The position numbers and the translations under genes were made by a program. A DNA stretch of 64,000 bases from Pseudomonas nicosulfuronedens (GTDB lineage Bacteria > Pseudomonadota > Gammaproteobacteria > Pseudomonadales > Pseudomonadaceae). This document shows positions 43,565 through 52,444 of the stretch, one piece after another. Under the pieces are notes generated by a model that saw only the letters and a list, made by a program, of their open reading frames with translations, did no database searches and had not been told where the DNA came from. The stretch's first letter is position 1; the number at the start of each line of letters is the position of its first letter. Where the stretch lies: positions 25,039 to 89,038 of the forward strand of contig NZ_SWDV01000033.1 of assembly GCF_005877905.1 (NCBI RefSeq). Reading direction: 5' to 3'.

Positions 43565-44674
43565 ATGAAGCCGTCTGCCTGCTTTTCCCAGAGCTACGCC
43601 GAAGCGCGTGGCAAATTCCTGGCCGCCTGCCTGTCTGCCGGCCTGGTTGTCGAATCCCACCGTCATCCGTTGACGGGCCGCGATGGTGAGCCCCTTGCCC
43701 TGGATGTGGCGCGCAGCGGCCCGCGCGATGCGCGCAACCTGCTGATCATCAGCAGCGGCTGCCATGGGGTGGAAGGCTTCTGTGGCTCGGCAGTGCAGGT
43801 CGCACTGCTCAACGATCCCGACTGGCTGGAGCTGTGTGCCAAGGCTGATTGCGCGGTGCTCTACCTGCACGCGGCCAACCCGCATGGTTTCTCCTGGTGG
43901 CGGCGCTGGACCCACGAGAACGTCGACCTCAACCGCAATTTCATCGACTTCTCCCAACCGCGCCCGCGCAACCAGGCTTATGGCGCGCTCGATCCGATTC
44001 TGATTCCGCGGCGCTGGCCATCCTTCGCCAGCCACCTGCGCCTGCTGCGTTACGCCATGCGCCACGGACGCAAGCAATTGCAGGCGGCCATCTCCAGCGG
44101 CCAGGACAGCCACCCCAAGGGCCTGTTCTATATCGGCGCCCAGCCGACCTGGAGCAACCAGGCCGTGCGCAAGGTACTACGCCAGCACGCTCGCGAGTGC
44201 GCTCGCCTGGGCTGGATCGACTTGCACACCGGTTTGGGCCCCAAGGGCCATGCCGAGCGCATCTATGTGGGCGGTAACGATCCGCAGACCCTGGCGCGAA
44301 CCCGCCGCTGGTGGGGCGCGGAGGTGACCTCGGCGCACGAAGGGGGATCGGTGTCGGTGCAGTTGCAGGGGCAGATGATCCTCAGCGCTGCCAGCGAGTG
44401 CCCGCAGGCCGAGTTGACCGCCATCGCCCTGGAGTACGGCACGCTGCCGGGGCTCAAGGTGCTCAAGGCGCTGCGCGCGGACCAGTGGCTGGCCAACAAT
44501 CCCGGCGTGCCGGCGGAGAAGGCCCTGCGCATTCATCGCCAGTTGCGTGATGCCTTCTATGTAGACGAGGACGGCTGGAAGTGCCGGGTGCTGGAACAGG
44601 CCGGTGAGGCGGCGCGGCAAGCCCTCGCGGGGCTGGGCGAGGCTCAGCCGGCGGTGGCTCGCGCGTCCAGGTAG
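43565..44674 (+). CDS. DUF2817 family M14-like zinc carboxypeptidase
   Basis: A 369-residue DUF2817 protein, related to M14 metallocarboxypeptidases. The zinc-binding His-x-x-Glu is in SSGCHGVEGF (near residue 65), the substrate-recognition Asn-Arg pair in NVDLNRNF, the third zinc His in GWIDLHTGLGPKGHAE and the catalytic Glu in IALEYGTLPG. Family members are thought to hydrolyse peptide or amide bonds. ATG 43565 lies behind two GTG codons and has CCGGAG at the right distance. It ends with a 31-bp overlap of the convergent acetyltransferase. Likely part of the amino-acid-conjugate degradation locus. Confidence 0.85.
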   Translation: MKPSACFSQSYAEARGKFLAACLSAGLVVESHRHPLTGRDGEPLALDVARSGPRDARNLLIISSGCHGVEGFCGSAVQVALLNDPDWLELCAKADCAVLYLHAANPHGFSWWRRWTHENVDLNRNFIDFSQPRPRNQAYGALDPILIPRRWPSFASHLRLLRYAMRHGRKQLQAAISSGQDSHPKGLFYIGAQPTWSNQAVRKVLRQHARECARLGWIDLHTGLGPKGHAERIYVGGNDPQTLARTRRWWGAEVTSAHEGGSVSVQLQGQMILSAASECPQAELTAIALEYGTLPGLKVLKALRADQWLANNPGVPAEKALRIHRQLRDAFYVDEDGWKCRVLEQAGEAARQALAGLGEAQPAVARASR

Positions 44675-45159
44675 CAGATCGTCGTGCGCCGTGACCCATT
44701 GGGTCGGCGCTGCGGGTCGGCGAAGGTTTCCAGCTCCTGGAAACCGGCCTTGCGCATCATGCCGGCGGAACCGGGGTTCTCTTCGTGTCGCTCAATGTAG
44801 ATGTCGGGCAGGTCACGGGCGACCAGATCGGCGATGGCGGCGCGCAGCAGGCGGGTACCCAGGCCACGTCCGGCTTCGCCACGGTGCACCGTAGCCTCGG
44901 CGATATAGGCATGGCGTGGCCGTCCATTCTGCTGGAAGCGGCCGAAGGCATCGCTTTCATGAAAAGTCACCAGGCCGCGCAGCTCGTTGCCATCCACTGC
45001 GACCAACGCCCATATTGCTCCCTCGGCGATGCCCTGGAAGTGCTCGCGTACCGGTCCTTCGGGCAGGAAGTTCCAGTCGTTGGGGCCGTGCTCGAAGATC
45101 AGTTCCAGCATGCCCGGCACGTCTTCGGCGTGGGCGGGGCGAATCTGCAGGTCGGCCAT
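44644..45159 (-). CDS. GNAT-family N-acetyltransferase
   Basis: A 171-residue GNAT enzyme. N-terminal IRPAHAEDVPGMLELIFEHG, acceptor-side AYIAEATVHRGEAGRGLGTRLLRAA (the acetyl-CoA pyrophosphate loop) and the late ENPGSAGMMRKAGFQELETF are typical of PhnO/PAT-like acetyltransferases, including those for amino acids or phosphinothricin analogues. The ATG at 45159 has AGGAG upstream. Its 3' end overlaps the DUF2817 gene by 31 bp on the other strand. Substrate unknown. Confidence 0.87.
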   Translation of the reverse strand: MADLQIRPAHAEDVPGMLELIFEHGPNDWNFLPEGPVREHFQGIAEGAIWALVAVDGNELRGLVTFHESDAFGRFQQNGRPRHAYIAEATVHRGEAGRGLGTRLLRAAIADLVARDLPDIYIERHEENPGSAGMMRKAGFQELETFADPQRRPNGSRRTTICYLDARATAG

Positions 45160-45266
45160 GGCGTGCTCCTGGAGGTCGGCTCGAAGTCGGGACGAACGAC
45201 TCTAGCCACGGTCGATGCCCGGTTGCAGGCACAGTGGCGCAGGAAAACTGTACGGGTTGGGCCGGA

Positions 45267-45536
45267 TCAGCGGCCGGGCAGCATCGGCGTCAGGTGCAGG
45301 ATGTTCAACAGGTGCGGAACGCGCAGCGGGTAGCAGGCCTGCAGGCGCACGCGCGCCTCGGAGAGGGTCATCTGACGGGAAAACGAGCGCAGCACGGTCT
45401 TGCCCAGGCAGTGACCGTCCTGAAAATGCACGAGGAATTCATTCATGGCGAAGCGACAACGAGGAAACACGCACGAGGTGGCGCACAGGGCGCGAATAAT
45501 AGCGACTTCGACGCGTTCATCGTTGCCATAAATCAT
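45267..45536 (-). CDS. Small protein of unknown function
   Basis: Up to 89 residues; a shorter form of 59 residues starts at ATG 45446 (MNEFLVHFQDGHCLGKTVLR). The C-terminal part has better codon use than the first 30 residues, which supports the shorter form, yet neither start has a clear ribosome-binding site. No domain recognised. It lies 75 bp downstream of the hypothetical gene at 45612 on the same strand. Confidence 0.4.
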   Translation of the reverse strand: MIYGNDERVEVAIIRALCATSCVFPRCRFAMNEFLVHFQDGHCLGKTVLRSFSRQMTLSEARVRLQACYPLRVPHLLNILHLTPMLPGR

Positions 45537-45611
45537 CCTTTGCAGGAACTGTCCGACGGAACGCTTGTTCCGCCACCGGCCGAACCGACGACCGGCAGCG
45601 TCGGAAAGGGC

Positions 45612-46058
45612 CTAGAGCCCAGAAGCATGCTCGTAAGAGTAGTCTAGGCGCAGGACGTTGTAGTCCAGCCGCATGCCAAAGGCGTGCATGAAGAAAGCCT
45701 CCAGTTGCAGCTCCAGCGAGCGCGAGGTCAACGTCGCCAGGCGTGCCCCCTGGCGGCGCGTGCGGCGGCTCACCGCGGTGAACTCCTCGTGGACTATGCC
45801 CTGGGACGCCGGGTCGGCAATCAGGCGATAACAGCTGTCCGGCAGGTCGTCACGCTGGGTGGCGCTGAGGCTGAGTTCGGGATGGCCGTCTGCGTTGGTG
45901 ATCAATTCCACACTGCAGCGCAGGCCTCGGTCGCGGGCGAAGCGCGAAGCCTCTTCGAAGGCCGGCAGGGCCTTTTGCAGGACCTGGATCTCGAAGGCGA
46001 GGAAGAATTGCTCGTCGAATTCAACGTCCTGGGTATCGCGGGGTGCCTGGTTCAACAT
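45612..46058 (-). CDS. Hypothetical protein, 148 aa
   Basis: A soluble protein of 148 residues starting MLNQAPRDTQDVEFDEQFFL. The sequence alternates acidic and basic patches with a segment SRRTRRQGARLATLTSRSLELQLEAFFMHAFGM near the C-terminus. No family recognised. ATG 46058 has AGGAGAT at the right spacing; a longer form from 46178 would add 40 Cys-rich residues with little similarity to coding sequence nearby. Confidence 0.6.
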   Translation of the reverse strand: MLNQAPRDTQDVEFDEQFFLAFEIQVLQKALPAFEEASRFARDRGLRCSVELITNADGHPELSLSATQRDDLPDSCYRLIADPASQGIVHEEFTAVSRRTRRQGARLATLTSRSLELQLEAFFMHAFGMRLDYNVLRLDYSYEHASGL

Positions 46059-46442
46059 CGCCGGCATCTCCTGTGTCGATGAAACGAGAAAACTTTCGTA
46101 AGCGAGTCGGGATCGCCAAAGTTTCGTCATCGCGGCATTGCAGGACACAACGCACACACAGTCGGCCAGCAATGCCATTTGCCTGAACGAAAGGCCATCT
46201 CACTGAAGCCCCCTCGAACTGTCAATGATCATTCCGGCATAACGCGGCTTCACTTAAATAGCCAGGCAAGCACTTTATTGCAGCTCGCCCGTCAGGAGCC
46301 GTGTGGCGAGCCCAGTTGAAGGGTGTAACGCGCTGTTTACGCCGGACGATTGGAGCTGAGTGTTTCGGATGAGTGGAGGGGGGCGGGAGCCGGCCAATCA
46401 GACCCTGCACATGGCAGGGGCCGATCGAACCGGCTGGCAGTC
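46059..46442. other. Intergenic region, 384 bp
   Basis: No convincing gene. It is AT-richer than its surroundings in places and contains a small hairpin (CCCTGC/GCAGGG, 46403-46419) about 25 bp after the OmpA remnant's stop. Otherwise I see nothing. Confidence 0.5.
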
Positions 46443-46814
46443 TTATTCGGTCAGGACGGTGAACTCTATACGACGGTTCTTCGCACGCCCTTCCTCGGTC
46501 GCGTTATCCGCCACCGACCGGGTCTGGCCGTAACCCTTGGCGCTCAGGACGCCGGCCGGCACTCCCAGTTTCACCAGTTGGGCGACGACGGCCGCGGCGC
46601 GCTTCTGGCTCATGGCGAGGTTGCCCTGGTCAGTGCCGAGACTGTCGCTGTGGCCGCCGACTTCGATATGGGTGCCTTGCGGAGCGGCCTTGATGGCTTC
46701 GGCTGCACGCTGGAGGATGTCGAGGCTGTCGGCGGTGATGCGATCAGAGTTGCTGTCGAAATAGACCTGCATCAGGTTCAGTGCGCCGACCAGGTCTTGG
46801 GCGTCGAAACCCTG
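46443..46814 (-). pseudogene. Truncated OmpA-domain gene (C-terminal remnant)
   Basis: The frame encodes a complete OmpA C-terminal peptidoglycan-binding domain: VYFDSNSDRITADSLDILQR, the IEVGGHSDSLGTD loop and NRRIEFTVL. An ATG at 46772 gives 109 residues without a signal peptide or Shine-Dalgarno. Upstream of that ATG coding-like sequence continues (GFDAQDLVGALNL) until a TAG at 46815-46817, so the original protein was longer and its N-terminal export part is gone. It is best read as a remnant left by a deletion or insertion breakpoint. If it is translated, the product would be cytoplasmic and non-functional as an envelope protein. Confidence 0.6.
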
Positions 46815-46909
46815 CTAATGCTCTTTGTCAGCGAAATGCGGCTCTCTCCTGTCAGGACCATTTGCTCGCGTGAAGGTGCACCTCATGGACTTGGATGCGG
46901 TCCAATGGA

Positions 46910-47251
46910 TCATGTGTTGGGTGTGGAGGTCATCGCCCAGGTGATGAACCCGGCGTTAACAGCCGTAAAAGCCAAGGCGATCAGGAATACGGTGTCAGCT
47001 ACCCGCATCATCCGCTGACCACGTAGGGTGCGGTGAGTACGCAAGCTCCAGTAGGAAGTTAACGCCGAGACCAGGTAGAACATCATGTTGACTGCCACCA
47101 GGTCGTCGATGATCAGGTCTTCCCGGCGCAGGGTGAGGATGACCCGGATGATGCCAATCACCGTCAGGCACACGCCGACCATGGTGGCGGAGACGGAGAA
47201 GATGTGGATGCAGATGTCGTCATCGAGGCTGGGAGGTTCCTGCTCACTCAT
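46910..47251 (-). CDS. Small membrane protein, unknown function
   Basis: A 113-residue protein with three predicted transmembrane helices (about residues 18-40, 50-68 and 84-106) and an acidic N-terminus (MSEQEPPSLDDDI). No recognised family. ATG 47251 has only a weak upstream site. It stands 95 bp upstream of the OmpA remnant on the same strand and is divergent from the ABC ATPase. Confidence 0.6.
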   Translation of the reverse strand: MSEQEPPSLDDDICIHIFSVSATMVGVCLTVIGIIRVILTLRREDLIIDDLVAVNMMFYLVSALTSYWSLRTHRTLRGQRMMRVADTVFLIALAFTAVNAGFITWAMTSTPNT

Positions 47252-47359
47252 CGCGTTTCACTCGCTGGCGGGAAATGCGGAAAGCGTAGTTGCGATTCGA
47301 TGAAGGCTTGAGTACGAAGGCTAACGCGCCTACTGTCAGCGGCTGCCCCAAGCCCGGAC

Positions 47360-48145
47360 ATGAAACGCCCCATGATCGACTTCAACAATGTCACCGCCTA
47401 CCAGCAGCAGACCCGCGTGCTGGACGGCTTCTCCCTGCATATCGGCGAAGGCGAGAAGGTCGCCATCCTCGGCCCCAATGGCGCTGGCAAGAGTACGCTG
47501 CTCAAGCTGATCAGCCGCGAGCTCTACCCGGTGGATCGCGAGGGCAGTTCGCTGAGCCTGTTTGGCCTGGAGAACGTCACTATCTGGGACCTGCGCAGCC
47601 GTATCGGCTTCGTCTCCCAGGACCTGCAGGAAGACTACACGCCCTTCACCCAGGCGCTGGAGGTGGTGATCTCCGGTTTCTTCGGCGCCATCGGCAGCCA
47701 CGGCCACCTGCAGCCCACGCCGGAGCAGGTCGCCAAAGCGCGCGAGATGCTGGCCATCGTGGAGATGGACGGTTTCGCTGAGCGCATGTTCCAGCGCCTC
47801 TCCACCGGCCAGAAGCGCCGCCTGCTGCTAGCGCGCGCACTGATCCACGAGCCCCGCGCATTGATTCTCGACGAGCCGGCCAACGGTCTGGACATGGGCG
47901 CCAGCCTGCAGATGCTGACCCTGCTGCGGCGCTTCTGCGGCCCGGAGCACGCGATGATCATCACCACCCATCATCTCGACGAGATCATCCCGGAGATCGA
48001 ACGCGTGGTGCTGATTGCCGAGGGCAAGGTGGTCGCCGACGGGCCGAAGGCCGAGGTCCTCACCAGCGAGCACCTATCTGCGCTGTACCAGGCGCCGCTG
48101 AAGGTGACCGAGCAGGAGGGCTGGTACCGTTGCTGGCATGCCTGA
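47360..48145 (+). CDS. Stand-alone ABC transporter ATPase
   Basis: A 261-residue ATPase with Walker A GPNGAGKST (residues 38-46), signature LSTGQKRRLLLARAL, Walker B ALILDEPANGLD and switch His in TTHHLDEI. It resembles the ATPases of iron/molybdate-like importers and the YlmA/ModF-like single ABC proteins. No permease or binding protein is encoded beside it. The start is ATG 47360; MIDFNN at 47372 is an alternative. Partner and substrate are unknown. Confidence 0.85.
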   Translation: MKRPMIDFNNVTAYQQQTRVLDGFSLHIGEGEKVAILGPNGAGKSTLLKLISRELYPVDREGSSLSLFGLENVTIWDLRSRIGFVSQDLQEDYTPFTQALEVVISGFFGAIGSHGHLQPTPEQVAKAREMLAIVEMDGFAERMFQRLSTGQKRRLLLARALIHEPRALILDEPANGLDMGASLQMLTLLRRFCGPEHAMIITTHHLDEIIPEIERVVLIAEGKVVADGPKAEVLTSEHLSALYQAPLKVTEQEGWYRCWHA

Positions 48146-48157
48146 CCGGCTGCATTT

Positions 48158-48237
48158 GTAGGAGCGAGCTTGCTCGCGAAAAAGTCGAGCGGGCCGATTC
48201 AGGCTGATGCTGGGTTCGCGAGCAGGCTCGCTCCAAC
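48158..48237. repeat. REP doublet
   Basis: Opposed arms beginning GTAGGAGCGAGC and ending GCTCGCTCCAAC flank about 34 bp. One mismatched base in each arm distinguishes it from the copy at 33899. Confidence 0.82.
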
Positions 48238-48253
48238 AGATTGATTCGCCGAG

Positions 48254-49879
48254 TTACCGCCCCAACGCCTGACGCTGCATGTGCATGGCTCGGATGCGTT
48301 GTTCCCACTGGGCGCGCTCGGTTTCCGGCAGAGCGTTCCACCACTGGCTCACTGCACGGTTGCTGTAAGGCGTCACCCAGTCGGACCAGTGCGCCATCTG
48401 CGCCTGCGGAAAACCATTGTCGCGGCCGCGCAGGTAGTGGTCGAAGAAGCCCAGCACCAGCGTGGCCGGTGCTTCGATCAGCACGTCGGTGGGGGCGCCG
48501 CCGATCAGCTTGTCGCGCAGTGGGCGGCGCAGGTATAGCGCATTGTCGGTGAGGCCGGCATGCAGGGTGTCGCGCATGACCAGACGGTGGATGCGTGGAT
48601 TCTGGCCGGCGTGCGCCAGGCTTTCGTAGGCGAAGTCGTTGAAGCTGCGCGGCTGGGTCGGCGGCGTGACGCCGAGCATGCGGTAGAACAGCGACAGGTC
48701 CGAATGCAGCATCAGCATGGGTACCGGCAGGTCCCGGTCGAAGGGCGTGAAGTCGAAGTCGCCGCCGTCCAGGTTCACTGCCGCTGCGCAGCGCTGATCG
48801 ACCATGCAGACCGCACCAGTAGTCGAACCGCCGAAGGACATCCCCATCTCTCCCACGTGATCGAAGTCACTGGCGGCCACCACTTCGGCGACACTCGGGG
48901 GGACTTCGCCGGTTTGAAGACGGTCATGGACAAACAGGCGGTCCGCCAGCCAGACCGGCGCGCTGAGATGGATGGCGCGGTCCGCTGGCGGCTTGAGTTC
49001 GGTCGCGAAACGCAATTGGCCGTCGAGGCGGCGGGCCAGATCGTCCTCGCCGTAACCTTGCAGCAGAAGTGGCGAGAAGCCGTGCTCGAAGGCATCGCGA
49101 AGGTGGACGTAGAGCGCCGGATCAGTGGGGGCCACTTCGCCGTTTGGGAACAGCGTGGGCGAGGCATCCCCCGTGTGCTGTACGGAGTAGACCGCATATC
49201 CGTTGCTGGCCAGTTCCTCCATGATCCGCCCGTTCATGCCGGCGAAAGAGCCGTAGCCGTGGCTGTAGAGCACCACGGGCAGGCGACCGAGGTCGGCCCG
49301 CAGCGGCGCGTTTTCGTAGGAATTGGTACGCAAGTGACGAAGGTGCGTGAGCAGCGGCGGGAAATGGAACAGCTCACCGAAACCGCGCGCGGTGCTGCGG
49401 CTTTCGGCATCGCTGAAGTAGTGGCGCGGTTGCGCGTCCACCGCCGGCCTGGCCGGATACCAGATGCGCACCAGCAGGCGCCGGGCCTTGCCGGTTGGCG
49501 CGCCAAGGAGACCGGTGCGGCTGGCATCGACCAGCTCGAAGTCGCGCATGCCGACCGGGTAGGGGCCACCGGGCTTGGGTAGCGGCGAGACCGGGAAGAA
49601 ATACAGTGCGGCGACAGCCAGGCTTGTCAGCAGAGTGAAGAACATCCCCGACCAGACTGGCACTCGTGCCGGGTGCCTGCGCCGCAGCAACAGGGCCAGC
49701 ACCAGGAGTACGGCGACGACTGCGCCGACGGCAGCCTGCCAGCGATCGTCCCACATGCCATACAGCGCCACGAGCAGCGCGAGCAGGGCGGCGGCATTTG
49801 CCAGGGGCCGACGACGCAGCCACCAGCCAAGCAAGGCGACGACGAGCAGGGCGAGCAGCAGGCCGTCGGCAAGCGTCAT
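48254..49879 (-). CDS. Membrane-anchored alpha/beta hydrolase (PAF-acetylhydrolase-like)
   Basis: A 541-residue protein. Four predicted transmembrane helices (about residues 4-20, 27-43, 47-66 and 79-96) precede an alpha/beta-hydrolase domain similar to platelet-activating-factor acetylhydrolases: VVLYSHGYGSFAG (oxyanion region) and nucleophile elbow GMSFGG with Ser348. The domain probably faces the periplasm. Its start overlaps the MFS stop by 4 bp, so it is the last gene of the siderophore operon. In that context an esterase acting on a siderophore or its acyl groups is plausible; this is inference. Confidence 0.82.
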   Translation of the reverse strand: MTLADGLLLALLVVALLGWWLRRRPLANAAALLALLVALYGMWDDRWQAAVGAVVAVLLVLALLLRRRHPARVPVWSGMFFTLLTSLAVAALYFFPVSPLPKPGGPYPVGMRDFELVDASRTGLLGAPTGKARRLLVRIWYPARPAVDAQPRHYFSDAESRSTARGFGELFHFPPLLTHLRHLRTNSYENAPLRADLGRLPVVLYSHGYGSFAGMNGRIMEELASNGYAVYSVQHTGDASPTLFPNGEVAPTDPALYVHLRDAFEHGFSPLLLQGYGEDDLARRLDGQLRFATELKPPADRAIHLSAPVWLADRLFVHDRLQTGEVPPSVAEVVAASDFDHVGEMGMSFGGSTTGAVCMVDQRCAAAVNLDGGDFDFTPFDRDLPVPMLMLHSDLSLFYRMLGVTPPTQPRSFNDFAYESLAHAGQNPRIHRLVMRDTLHAGLTDNALYLRRPLRDKLIGGAPTDVLIEAPATLVLGFFDHYLRGRDNGFPQAQMAHWSDWVTPYSNRAVSQWWNALPETERAQWEQRIRAMHMQRQALGR

Positions 49880-51072
49880 GCAGCGGCGCCTTTGCGCGGC
49901 AGTACGGTCCAGGCGATGCCGAACAGCAGCAAGGCGGCGACCAGCACATAAGGCGCACGGCTATCGACCTGGTGCAGCAGGGTGCCCAGCAATGGGCCGC
50001 TGATCATGCCCAGCCCATGCACGGCCACCAGGCTGCCCGCAGCAGCGCCTTGCTCGTCTGCTTCCACGGCGTTGGCGTTGAGCGCCGAGACGGCAGGGAA
50101 GACCCAGCCCATGCCGGCGGCGGCAACGAAGCAGGAGGCGTAGAGCATCCACGGTGCCACGGCGAAGCACACTGTGGCGAAGCCCAGCGCGGAAATGCTG
50201 CCGCCCACGCCGATCAGGCGCAGCGGCGCCCAGTTCAGCTTGCGTACCAGCATCTGCGCACAGATCAGCGCCACGCCCACGGATGTAAGCGCGATGCCAG
50301 CTACACGGGCGGCGTCTGCCGGGGGGAGCTGCAGGCGGTCGAGGGCGAAGAAGCCAACGGTCATCTGCGCCACGGTCACGCAGACCATGGCGATGAAGCC
50401 CAGGGTCAACGAGCGGCGCAGGCGCTTGTCACTGATTGCCAGGGCGGGGCCTTTACGCTCGTGGGTGCGCTCGTGGTGCGGTAGCCATTTCCACAACACG
50501 CCCAGCGCCAGTAGCGGTAACAGGCAGGTGAGCAGCAGCGGCAAGGCCAGGCCGAGCATGGCCAGCAGGCCGGCGAAGCTCGGGCCGACCACCATGCCCA
50601 CGGCGCTGGCGGCACCGAGCCCAGCCATGGCCGAAGCACGCTTGTCCGCGTTCACGTGGTCGGCCACCAATGCCGCCGAGCAGGCCGGCACGGCGGCGTA
50701 GAAGCCTCCCGCCAGTCCGCGCAGCGCAACAATTCCGATGAAGGCCGGCAGCGGAGACATCGAGGTATTCAGCGCCAGGGCCATGAAGGCGCAGAGCAGG
50801 GCATAGGTCACCGCGAAGCCAGCCAGGCCGCTGAGCAGCACGCGACGGCGGCCGAGACGGTCGCTGGCAATGCCCCAGACGCGCGCCATGAGCATCCAGG
50901 CGATACCGCCCATGGTGACCGTCATGCCCGCCTGCCAGGGCGCCAGGCCCAGGGTGCGCGCCACCGGGCCGATCAGCGCGACGAAGGACATCACCGCTAC
51001 CGTGCAGACGAAGGTTTCGAACATCAGCGGGCGCAGGTTGAGGGTGGGGGCCTGGGGCGGCATGGCGGTCAT
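49876..51072 (-). CDS. MFS transporter in the siderophore operon
   Basis: A 398-residue transporter with 12 predicted helices. The motif A loop is RVWGIASDRLGRRRVLLSG and helix 5 has GASAVGMVVGPSFAGLLAML, an exporter-like motif C. ATG 51072 overlaps the small membrane protein's stop (ATGA) and has AAGGAG nearby; a 28-residue extension is possible but unlikely. Within an iron-uptake operon it could export the iron-free siderophore or import the ferric complex; motif C slightly favours export. Confidence 0.86.
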   Translation of the reverse strand: MTAMPPQAPTLNLRPLMFETFVCTVAVMSFVALIGPVARTLGLAPWQAGMTVTMGGIAWMLMARVWGIASDRLGRRRVLLSGLAGFAVTYALLCAFMALALNTSMSPLPAFIGIVALRGLAGGFYAAVPACSAALVADHVNADKRASAMAGLGAASAVGMVVGPSFAGLLAMLGLALPLLLTCLLPLLALGVLWKWLPHHERTHERKGPALAISDKRLRRSLTLGFIAMVCVTVAQMTVGFFALDRLQLPPADAARVAGIALTSVGVALICAQMLVRKLNWAPLRLIGVGGSISALGFATVCFAVAPWMLYASCFVAAAGMGWVFPAVSALNANAVEADEQGAAAGSLVAVHGLGMISGPLLGTLLHQVDSRAPYVLVAALLLFGIAWTVLPRKGAAA

Positions 51073-51266
51073 TTCGGGGTTGGCTCCTTGGGACGGCGGG
51101 GCATTCTCATCCATACAATGACGATCAGGAGCAGCGGAACACCAAGGGAAATCCACGACAACACGTCGAAAACCCCGTCGCCCAACAGCGCCGAGAGCAG
51201 CCCGAAGGTGCTCAGCACGGCCAGCGCGCCGGGCCAGCGGAAGATCATCCAGAGTCCGCGTCTCAT
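51069..51266 (-). CDS. Small membrane protein in the siderophore operon
   Basis: A 65-residue protein with two predicted transmembrane helices (about residues 10-28 and 34-53) and a basic tail (RMPRRPKEPTPK). It overlaps both neighbours by 4 bp (ATGA at each end), so it is translated in step with PepSY and MFS. Such small proteins accompany PepSY iron reductases in several pseudomonads; the exact role is unknown. Confidence 0.7.
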   Translation of the reverse strand: MRRGLWMIFRWPGALAVLSTFGLLSALLGDGVFDVLSWISLGVPLLLIVIVWMRMPRRPKEPTPK

Positions 51267-52414
51267 GCCTTAATCTCCGTGCTCAGGCCGCCGGAATCCA
51301 GTTCCGCCAGGCGTTTCTCGATGGGCGTGCGGCGGCGTCCGAGCCATAGGTACAGGCCGCTGGCGAGGATCACGATGCTGACGATATCCAGCAGCGCCCA
51401 GACGATCTTCAGCGGCATGCCGCCGTAGTCGCCAAAGTGCAGCGGCTGGGACAGCAGCAGGGTCTTCACGTACAGCGGCATCTCGCGCATGTCGGTCAGT
51501 TCGCCGGTTTCGGCATCCACCAGGGCGGGTTTGAGCAGGCGTTCGGTCAGCGGCGTATTACCGCGCATGAACACGGCGTAGTGATGCTTGCTGCTGAACT
51601 GTGTGCCGGGGAAGCCTACGAAACTGACCTCCATGTCCGGCGCGGCCTTGCGTGCGGTGTCGATAGCCTTGTGCAGCGAGCCGAGCTGCTCCAGCGGCGG
51701 TGCGTCCTTGTACGGTGCGGTCATCTCCGCCAGTTGGCCGCCTTGCCAGAGCATGAGGATCGGCAGCGCCAGGGTGTTGATCACACCGGTGACGCCCACC
51801 ACCAGCACCCAGGCGAGGGTGACGATGCCCAGCACGTTGTGTAGGTCTAGCCACTTCAGGCGCGAGCTGCGCTGCGAGCGCACGGTGGCGAAGTCGAGCT
51901 TGCGCATGAACGGCGTGTAGACCACCACGCCGGAGACCAGCGAAGCCACCAGCAGCAGGCCCATGAAACCGAGGAACAGGTAACCGGGCAGCCCCATGAA
52001 CAGGTCGGTGTGCAGCTTGAGCATGATGTACATGAAGCCGCCCGGCGGCGGCAGGGCCTCGAAGAACTCCCCGGTGCGCGCGTCGAAAGGCTGCACGTGG
52101 CCATCTTCCGGCGGCGGCACCAGGGTTGGCGCGGTGATGACGCCGCCCAGCGGATCGTCCTGCTCCCAATACACGAAGCGCACCACTTCACCCGGCCGTG
52201 CCGCCAGCGCGCGGGCGACCACATCGTCGTAGTCGATCTTCGGCGACTGCTCGGTGAGCGGCTTGAGCTCCGGGTGCGGCTCGAAGGTGTGCTCGATCTC
52301 TTCGTGGAAGATCAGCGGCAGGCCTGTGAGGCAGAGCATCAGCAGGAATACCGTGGAGATCAGGCTGGTCCACTTGTGCACCAGGTACCAGGTGCGGAGG
52401 GCTTTGGCGGTCAT
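51263..52414 (-). CDS. PepSY-associated membrane protein (putative ferric-siderophore reductase/importer)
   Basis: A 383-residue PepSY-TM protein: N-terminal helix with WYLVHKWTSLISTVFLLMLC, two periplasmic PepSY-like segments, the loop with KLHTDLFMGLPGYLFLGFMG, the pair LHNVLGIVTLAWVLVVGVTG and a last helix IVWALLDIVSIVILASGLYLW. Histidines in the helices could bind haem. Related PepSY proteins beside TonB siderophore receptors, such as FoxB of P. aeruginosa, take part in moving or reducing ferric hydroxamates at the inner membrane. It starts 30 bp after the receptor stop and is overlapped by the next gene. Confidence 0.87.
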   Translation of the reverse strand: MTAKALRTWYLVHKWTSLISTVFLLMLCLTGLPLIFHEEIEHTFEPHPELKPLTEQSPKIDYDDVVARALAARPGEVVRFVYWEQDDPLGGVITAPTLVPPPEDGHVQPFDARTGEFFEALPPPGGFMYIMLKLHTDLFMGLPGYLFLGFMGLLLVASLVSGVVVYTPFMRKLDFATVRSQRSSRLKWLDLHNVLGIVTLAWVLVVGVTGVINTLALPILMLWQGGQLAEMTAPYKDAPPLEQLGSLHKAIDTARKAAPDMEVSFVGFPGTQFSSKHHYAVFMRGNTPLTERLLKPALVDAETGELTDMREMPLYVKTLLLSQPLHFGDYGGMPLKIVWALLDIVSIVILASGLYLWLGRRRTPIEKRLAELDSGGLSTEIKA

Positions 52415-52444
52415 CGTCAGGCTCTTTCTTCTTTAAACATCCAT

